The position numbers and the translations under genes were made by a program. A stretch of 32,703 bases of DNA from Acidobacteria bacterium Ga0077553 (GTDB lineage: Bacteria > Acidobacteriota > Terriglobia > Bryobacterales > Bryobacteraceae): the NCBI GenBank assembly GCA_001464575.1, contig LNFE01000088.1:1-32703 (forward strand), in the 5' to 3' direction. The notes beneath the pieces are model-generated. The model was not told where the DNA came from and searched no databases. It saw only the letters and a list, made by a program, of their open reading frames with translations. Position 1 is the first letter of the stretch; every line of letters starts with the position of its first letter. Shown one piece after another: positions 28,210-32,703 of the stretch.

Positions 28210-28813
28210 GAATGCCGCGACTGCGAAGATGTTCGAGAAGGTTGGGGTAGCCGGTGAACTGCTCGGCGTCGATGCCGGCGCGGCGAGCCCCTTCAACATA
28301 CTCGGGAATGTCATCCGTGAAGAAGCACTCGTGCGGCTCGGCGTCAGCGTTGGCCAGCGCGGCGGCATAGATCTTCGGGTCCGGCTTCATGGCCTTGACC
28401 TCGTGCGAAAGGACGAGATGGTCAAAATGGCGGAGCAGGCCGTAGTGCGCGCGGACCATGTCAATGTGAATGGCGTTTGTATTGGAGAGCAGCAGGAGGC
28501 GATAGCGTTCCTTGAGTTGGACGATCAGGTCTTCCGGAATCAGAGTTTCCGGCAGGAAGATCGAGCTCCAATGGCGGCAGAAATCCTGGTACGAGCCGGG
28601 AAATTCGATCAGCCGGCTGATCTCGGCGACGAAGTCCTCTGGTTCGATGAGCCCGGTTTCGAGGCGAACGACCAAGCCGGTCGCCGCGATGCGAGAACGA
28701 ATTTCAGTGGGCGGAAGGCCGCAATCGGCGGCCATTGCACGATAACCGCGTTCGAAATCAAAAGGAACAATAACCTTACCCAGGTCAAAAATGATGGTTC
28801 GCTTGGCGGCCAT
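28202..28813 (-). CDS. HAD-superfamily phosphatase, YihX-like
   Basis: A 203-residue cytoplasmic HAD (subfamily IA) hydrolase. Motif I is FDLGKVIVPFD with the nucleophile Asp10. The usual second Asp is Gly, as in the FDLGNV-type group that includes E. coli YihX (alpha-glucose-1-phosphate phosphatase). Motif II is LLLLSNTN, the motif III Lys lies in KAMKPDP and motif IV is FFTDDIPEYVEGA. Length and cap size fit the family. It is a probable sugar-phosphate or nucleotide phosphatase; the substrate cannot be settled. The gene end overlaps the glycosyltransferase stop by eight bases (convergent), and its start is 57 bp from the divergent LamG gene. No Shine-Dalgarno is seen, and an AT-rich TATTAT abuts the ATG. 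Confidence 0.9.
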   Translation of the reverse strand: MAAKRTIIFDLGKVIVPFDFERGYRAMAADCGLPPTEIRSRIAATGLVVRLETGLIEPEDFVAEISRLIEFPGSYQDFCRHWSSIFLPETLIPEDLIVQLKERYRLLLLSNTNAIHIDMVRAHYGLLRHFDHLVLSHEVKAMKPDPKIYAAALANADAEPHECFFTDDIPEYVEGARRAGIDAEQFTGYPNLLEHLRSRGILT

Positions 28814-28818
28814 ATAAT
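28813..28818 (+). promoter_or_regulatory. Possible -10 box (TATAAT) for the LamG-domain gene
   Basis: A perfect TATAAT lies 52 bases before the ATG at 28871 and overlaps the start codon of the divergent HAD gene. There is no recognisable -35 box at the proper distance, so the call rests on the hexamer and its position in the 57-bp divergent gap. Confidence 0.3.
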
Positions 28819-28870
28819 AAAAGTTTCAGGAGTGAGCTAATTCAGCGGTTTCTTTCCGCGTGTCTGTATT

Positions 28871-30340
28871 ATGTGTGCACATTGGCTTCGTTTCGCAATT
28901 CTGCTAGGGGCGGCCAATGCGGCTGCCTTTGCGCAATCGGCCTCGCTAACGGCGGCCTGGACTTTTCAGAACACGCTAAACCCGGTGGTGGGGAACGCGG
29001 CGCTGGTCGCGGTCGATCCACTGAATCGGGCTTCCTTCGTCACGGATACCGTGCTGGGGGCCCAGCGAACGGTCTACCAGTTTTCCGGACAGCCGAGTGA
29101 GCAGGCGGGCCTCTCCCTATCCACCGTGAACGTGGTGAACCCGCTCTCTTACTCCTTCGAAATGGTATTTACGTTTACGGAGCGGCCGTCCACGTTCCGG
29201 AGAGTTTTTGACGTGTTGGACCGGACGTCGGACCGCGGCCTATACCTGAACCCACAGAACCGGTATACGTTCTCGACTCTGGCGACGGGAACCGCCACGC
29301 AAACGAATGGGCAGTATCAGCACGTGGTCCTGACGGTGACCGGCAACCGGGCTCGGCTGTATGTCAATGGGCAGTTAGACATCAACCTGGGCACCAGCTC
29401 CATGAACCTGGAGACGCCGAACCGGGTGGTCCATTTCTTCCTCGACAATCTGGCGGACCAAAGCCGGCAGGATTATGCGTCGGGACGAATTGCCTTGCTG
29501 CGGGCGTACACCAATGAACTTTCGGCGTCAGAGGTCACGCAACTGGCCCGGGATCCGTTCTCGGCCAACGTGGGCGCCACGTCGCCGTCGTTCACCGCCG
29601 CCGGGGTGCGAAACGGGGCGACCTTTGCCGAAACGACGCCGCTGGCCGCCGGAGCGTTCTTCTCGATATTCGGGTCCAGCTTAAGTGCAGGCACCGGCGA
29701 TTGGAGCCAGGCGTTTGTCGATGGCAATGCGCCGCGTTCCTTGAACGGCACGCGGGTGTTTTTGGGCAGCCAGGAGGCCGTGCTCGTGTTTACCAGTCCC
29801 GGGCAAGTGAACGGAATTGCGCCGGACGGCCTGGCCGCTGGGCCCATCTCGGTTGTCGTCGAGCGCGACGGCGTTCGTAGTTCGCCGGTAACTGTACAGG
29901 CTGGCGCGTTGATCCCCTCCTTCTTCACCTACGACCAGCGGAACCGGCGGTTCGCGGCGATCTTGGCCGCGGACAACTCGGCCTACATCGCTCCCGCGAA
30001 TCTGTTCGGGGTCGACTCCGTGAACGGGCTGGCAGTTCGCCCCGCTCGGCCCGGCGAGTTTGTGATCGCCTACGCCATGGGGCTTGGCGCGACGAATCCA
30101 ACGGTTCCGACGGGCAGAATCCCACCGCCGCGGGACGGCGGCTATCCGGTAACCGGGCAGGCCGTGGTCGAGTTCGGTACCCGGACGGTCACGCCGTTGT
30201 ACACCGGCTTGTCGAGCTTCGCCGGGGTCTACTTGGTCGGCTTCCAAGTTCCGGGCGACCAGGCAGATGGTGAGTTCGAATTGCGCGTTTCGATCAACGG
30301 GATCCGATCGGCGATTGCCTATATCCCGGTGGCGCGATAA
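28871..30340 (+). CDS. Secreted LamG-like protein with Solibacter-type C-terminal domain (TIGR03437-like)
   Basis: A 489-residue protein with a Sec signal peptide (MCAHWLRFAILLGAANAAAF, cleavage near AQS). Residues about 23-232 resemble a LamG/concanavalin-A-like jelly roll (YSFEMVFTFTERPSTFRRVF, QYQHVVLTVTGNRARLYVNG, GRIALLRAYTNELSASEV). The rest matches the 'Solibacter uncharacterized C-terminal domain' pattern: VRNGATFAETTPLAAGAFFS, IFGSSLS, VFTSPGQVNGIAPDG, PARPGEFVIAYAMGLGATNP, FAGVYLVGFQVPGDQADGEF. That domain is expanded in Solibacter-like Acidobacteria and has no known function. A LamG-like part suggests glycan binding, so this may be a surface carbohydrate-binding protein. It is a single gene, with 14 bp to the convergent GGDEF-EAL gene and no clear terminator. 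Confidence 0.87.
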   Translation: MCAHWLRFAILLGAANAAAFAQSASLTAAWTFQNTLNPVVGNAALVAVDPLNRASFVTDTVLGAQRTVYQFSGQPSEQAGLSLSTVNVVNPLSYSFEMVFTFTERPSTFRRVFDVLDRTSDRGLYLNPQNRYTFSTLATGTATQTNGQYQHVVLTVTGNRARLYVNGQLDINLGTSSMNLETPNRVVHFFLDNLADQSRQDYASGRIALLRAYTNELSASEVTQLARDPFSANVGATSPSFTAAGVRNGATFAETTPLAAGAFFSIFGSSLSAGTGDWSQAFVDGNAPRSLNGTRVFLGSQEAVLVFTSPGQVNGIAPDGLAAGPISVVVERDGVRSSPVTVQAGALIPSFFTYDQRNRRFAAILAADNSAYIAPANLFGVDSVNGLAVRPARPGEFVIAYAMGLGATNPTVPTGRIPPPRDGGYPVTGQAVVEFGTRTVTPLYTGLSSFAGVYLVGFQVPGDQADGEFELRVSINGIRSAIAYIPVAR

Positions 30341-30354
30341 GCCGAAAGCGCCGG

Positions 30355-32703
30355 CTACGGCTGGGGAACATCCACCGGAGGAATGCACGGGACGATGGCG
30401 GGCGTAACGTTCGGGGCCTGACGCAGGCTGTCCGCCGTCAGGGTTTCGCCCAGGCGGCGCACATCCTGTGGGGTGGCTTGCGCCCATTCCACCACGCGGG
30501 GAAGCCGCCCGGCGCGAAGACCCGGCGTGAGCAGTGGTTCGCGCAGCGGAGGGCTGATCAGGAACCCCTGCACGGCATCACATTGCAAGCTGGTCAGCGC
30601 CTGTAACTGCTCGCGGCGTTCGACACCCTCGGCAATCACCCGTAGCTTCAAATCATGCGCGAGCGTGATCAGCCCCTTGGCGATGGCCCGGGTTCGGCTG
30701 TCGGTAGCGAGGTCGGCCACGAAGCAGCGGTCCATCTTAAGCGTCTGGAACGTGAACTGGCGGAGATAATTCAGCGAGGAGTAGCCCGTGCCGAAGTCGT
30801 CGACGGAGGTGCGGATGCCCAAGCCGGAAAGGTGTTGCAAGGTATGGGGGGCCCGGTCAAGGGTGTGGATCAGGGTGCTCTCGGTCAGTTCGAGTTCCAG
30901 TAACTGCGCCGCCATGCCCGTTTCCTTAACGGTCGCTTTCAAGCGCGCGGCAAAGTCAGCGTCCTGCAGTTGGCGGGCTGAGATGTTAACCGACATGCGA
31001 ATGGACGGAACGCCCTGTTGGCTCCAAGCCACGCTCTGCGCGCAGGCGGTGCGGAGGACCCAATCGCCAATCTCGTGGATGACACCCATGTCTTCCGCCA
31101 AAGGAATAAACTCGGTCGGGCCGATCAGTTCGTCCGGTTTCCGCTGCCACCGGACTAAAGCCTCGACTCCGTGAATCTGCCCAGTCGTCAGCGAGACGTA
31201 GGGTTGGTAGTGCAAAATCAACTGGTCCCGTTCGAGAGCCCGCGCCAGATCGTTTTGTAGATCGAGGATCCGCGAGTTGGCGGCTCGCAGGCTCTCATCA
31301 AACAACTGCACTTGGCCGCGGCGCTGCGTCTTGGCGTGGTACATGGCCGTATCGGCGGCGTGCAGCAGCTCATCGGCCGTGTCGCCGCGGTCGTGTCCCA
31401 TCACGATGCCGATGCTCGCCCCGCTAATCACTTCCTTACCGCCGAGATCGTGGGGCACGCTGAGAGCGTCGCGGATACGAAGAGCGATCCGGACGGCCTC
31501 ATCGGTATCGACGACCTGTTCGAGCAGCACGGCGAACTCGTCCCCTGCGAAGCGGCTCACCATGTCCATGGGCCGGACGCACCGCCGGAGGCGGTCAGCC
31601 ACGCCCAGCAGCAGTTGATCGCCGGCCAAATGTCCCAGGCTGTCGTTGATCACTTTAAAGCGATCCAGATCCAGAAAGAGTAGGGCGAACAGGGGAGCCT
31701 TGCGGCCTTCGGCCAGTTTCCGTGACGTCAACTGATTCAGCCGAGCCATCAGGAAGCCGCGATTGGGCAAGTTAGTCAGTTTGTCGTGGAAAGAGTCATG
31801 CAAAGAGGTGCGGCCGGCGTCAATCACCGACGTCATGTCGCGGAGAGAACCAGACAGCGAGATCGGCTTCCCCTTCTCATTCCGTTGGCAGGTGCCGCGG
31901 GCGGAGACCCACACATAGGTGCCGTCCTTGCGAAGCAGCCGGTGTTCGTTCGAAAACAAGCTGACGCTTCCCTTCAAATGATCCGCGATATCGGCCCGCA
32001 GATCCTCAATGTAGCCCGGGTGAACGCGGCTGAGCCACTCTTCGACATCCTCGCGCAGTTCCCCGGGCTTATGCGCCAGCAGCCGCGCCCAGGAGGCGTT
32101 GTAGCTGAAGGAGCCGGAGGTCAGGTCCCAGAACCAGAGCCCGTCCTGCGTGGCTTCGCCGGCAGTCAGAAACCGTTCCCGTTCGACTTCGGCGGCCACC
32201 GCGAGCGCCACATTCGCTACGGGCGGAGGCAGATTCCGCAACCGTCCCCACTGTAGAACCGCCGTCGGAACCGCAGTCGCGCCCAACGCCAGGATGCCCA
32301 ACACCTGTTCATTTTGCGGCAACCAGACGAAGGAATAGAGAATCCAGCCGGAGAACACCGGGCACAAGAGACAGAAGAACCACTCCTTCCAAGCCATCGT
32401 CATGCAGGCTCCCGCCACCAGCACCAACACCGGATGCAGGATCGAAGTCGAAGGCCTCAACCACCACTCCACATTCACATGCAGAACCAGCAGAACCAGA
32501 AAGGTGCGTAGCATCGGAGCCACGGCCTGAGGCGGGATATGGTGGTTCCGCAGCGCAATTCCAGCTCCCAGCAGGCCAATGCTGAGAAGAGCTTCGAGAA
32601 CGTGATGAGGAGGCGTGGGCCAGGCTACCGGAGTCGCCGATACCAGGTAGACCAAATACACAAGTCCGAGCAGGGGCAGGACAAGCTGCAGATGTGGCGC
32701 ATG
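30355..32703 (-). CDS. Membrane-bound PAS-GGDEF-EAL cyclic-di-GMP signalling protein, 5' end beyond the window
   Basis: The nearest start inside the window is a GTG at 32661 (768 residues), but the frame stays open to the edge and the upstream codons continue a hydrophobic helix (LQLVLPLLGLVYLVYLVSA), so the true start is probably outside. Residue numbers count from that GTG. The N-terminal third has about five TM helices, followed by a PAS domain at about 160-275 (DGLWFWDLTSGSFSYNASW, LLRKDGTYVWVSARG). The diguanylate cyclase domain has the active-site motif AGDEF at 372-376 in place of GGDEF, preceded by a canonical RxxD inhibitory site (RPMD). The EAL domain is intact: EALVRW from 500, ELELTES, DDFGTGYSSL and AEGVE. 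It therefore should bind and hydrolyse c-di-GMP and may also make it. The ligand of the membrane sensor is unknown. It is the only obvious regulator in the window. Confidence 0.9.
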   Translation of the reverse strand, partial: HAPHLQLVLPLLGLVYLVYLVSATPVAWPTPPHHVLEALLSIGLLGAGIALRNHHIPPQAVAPMLRTFLVLLVLHVNVEWWLRPSTSILHPVLVLVAGACMTMAWKEWFFCLLCPVFSGWILYSFVWLPQNEQVLGILALGATAVPTAVLQWGRLRNLPPPVANVALAVAAEVERERFLTAGEATQDGLWFWDLTSGSFSYNASWARLLAHKPGELREDVEEWLSRVHPGYIEDLRADIADHLKGSVSLFSNEHRLLRKDGTYVWVSARGTCQRNEKGKPISLSGSLRDMTSVIDAGRTSLHDSFHDKLTNLPNRGFLMARLNQLTSRKLAEGRKAPLFALLFLDLDRFKVINDSLGHLAGDQLLLGVADRLRRCVRPMDMVSRFAGDEFAVLLEQVVDTDEAVRIALRIRDALSVPHDLGGKEVISGASIGIVMGHDRGDTADELLHAADTAMYHAKTQRRGQVQLFDESLRAANSRILDLQNDLARALERDQLILHYQPYVSLTTGQIHGVEALVRWQRKPDELIGPTEFIPLAEDMGVIHEIGDWVLRTACAQSVAWSQQGVPSIRMSVNISARQLQDADFAARLKATVKETGMAAQLLELELTESTLIHTLDRAPHTLQHLSGLGIRTSVDDFGTGYSSLNYLRQFTFQTLKMDRCFVADLATDSRTRAIAKGLITLAHDLKLRVIAEGVERREQLQALTSLQCDAVQGFLISPPLREPLLTPGLRAGRLPRVVEWAQATPQDVRRLGETLTADSLRQAPNVTPAIVPCIPPVDVPQP

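Noticed and set aside
1..32703. CRISPR arrays, tRNA/rRNA genes, IS elements, phage or secretion-system clusters
   Set aside because: No spaced direct repeats, cloverleaf-like tracts, transposase motifs or terminal inverted repeats were seen on reading both strands; the region reads as ordinary chromosomal genes.

Overview
The window looks like a chromosomal piece of an Acidobacteriota genome, most likely the Bryobacterales/Solibacter lineage. The evidence is protein content only: an Oar-like TonB-dependent receptor with a carboxypeptidase-type N-domain, a C-terminal domain of the 'Solibacter uncharacterized C-terminal' type (TIGR03437-like), a DUF1592/DUF1552 cytochrome pair, Tat-exported lactonase and isomerase proteins, a cytochrome-PQQ dehydrogenase, and a GMC oxidoreductase with its gluconate-2-dehydrogenase-subunit-3 partner. 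The DNA is GC-rich and densely coding. No gap exceeds about 135 bp, and I see no rRNA, tRNA, CRISPR, IS element or phage gene.

Layout. 1-1540 (-): a secreted alpha/beta-hydrolase-fold + HEAT + Sel1 protein, split by a one-base frameshift and cut by the window edge. 1640-3661 (+): a secreted prolyl-oligopeptidase-like hydrolase. 3748-7446 (+): the TonB-dependent receptor, closed by a strong intrinsic terminator. 7532-8668 (-): a 7-bladed propeller lactonase. 8751-11654 (+): two adjoining leucine-rich-repeat proteins built from the same module. 11685-14957 (-): a DUF1592-family c-type cytochrome protein, apparently broken by a small deletion, followed by its intact DUF1552 partner. 15090-24262 (+): a sugar isomerase/epimerase-like protein, a di-cytochrome/PQQ dehydrogenase, and two large paralogous secreted proteins. 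24259-26428 (-): GMC oxidoreductase and its small subunit. 26527-28209 (+): membrane glycosyltransferase. 28202-28813 (-): HAD phosphatase. 28871-30340 (+): LamG-like protein with the Solibacter-type C-domain. 30355-32703 (-): a membrane PAS-GGDEF-EAL protein running off the right edge.

Most products carry Sec or Tat export signals, so the region is mainly an envelope/periplasm set: uptake (TonB receptor), extracytoplasmic hydrolysis, and periplasmic oxidation of sugars or alcohols feeding cytochrome c. The GMC/subunit-3 pair near a Tat-exported sugar isomerase recalls 3-keto-glycoside pathways, but this is inference. Several starts sit a few bases downstream of a -10-like element, suggesting frequent leaderless transcription.

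The best candidates for something undescribed are the tandem paralogs at 18408-24262. Their four C-terminal domains each hold one conserved cysteine pair, and the last two are copies of a module I cannot assign to a named family. The LRR pair with its recurring N- and C-caps comes next. Two genes (1-1540 and 13000-14957) appear disrupted.
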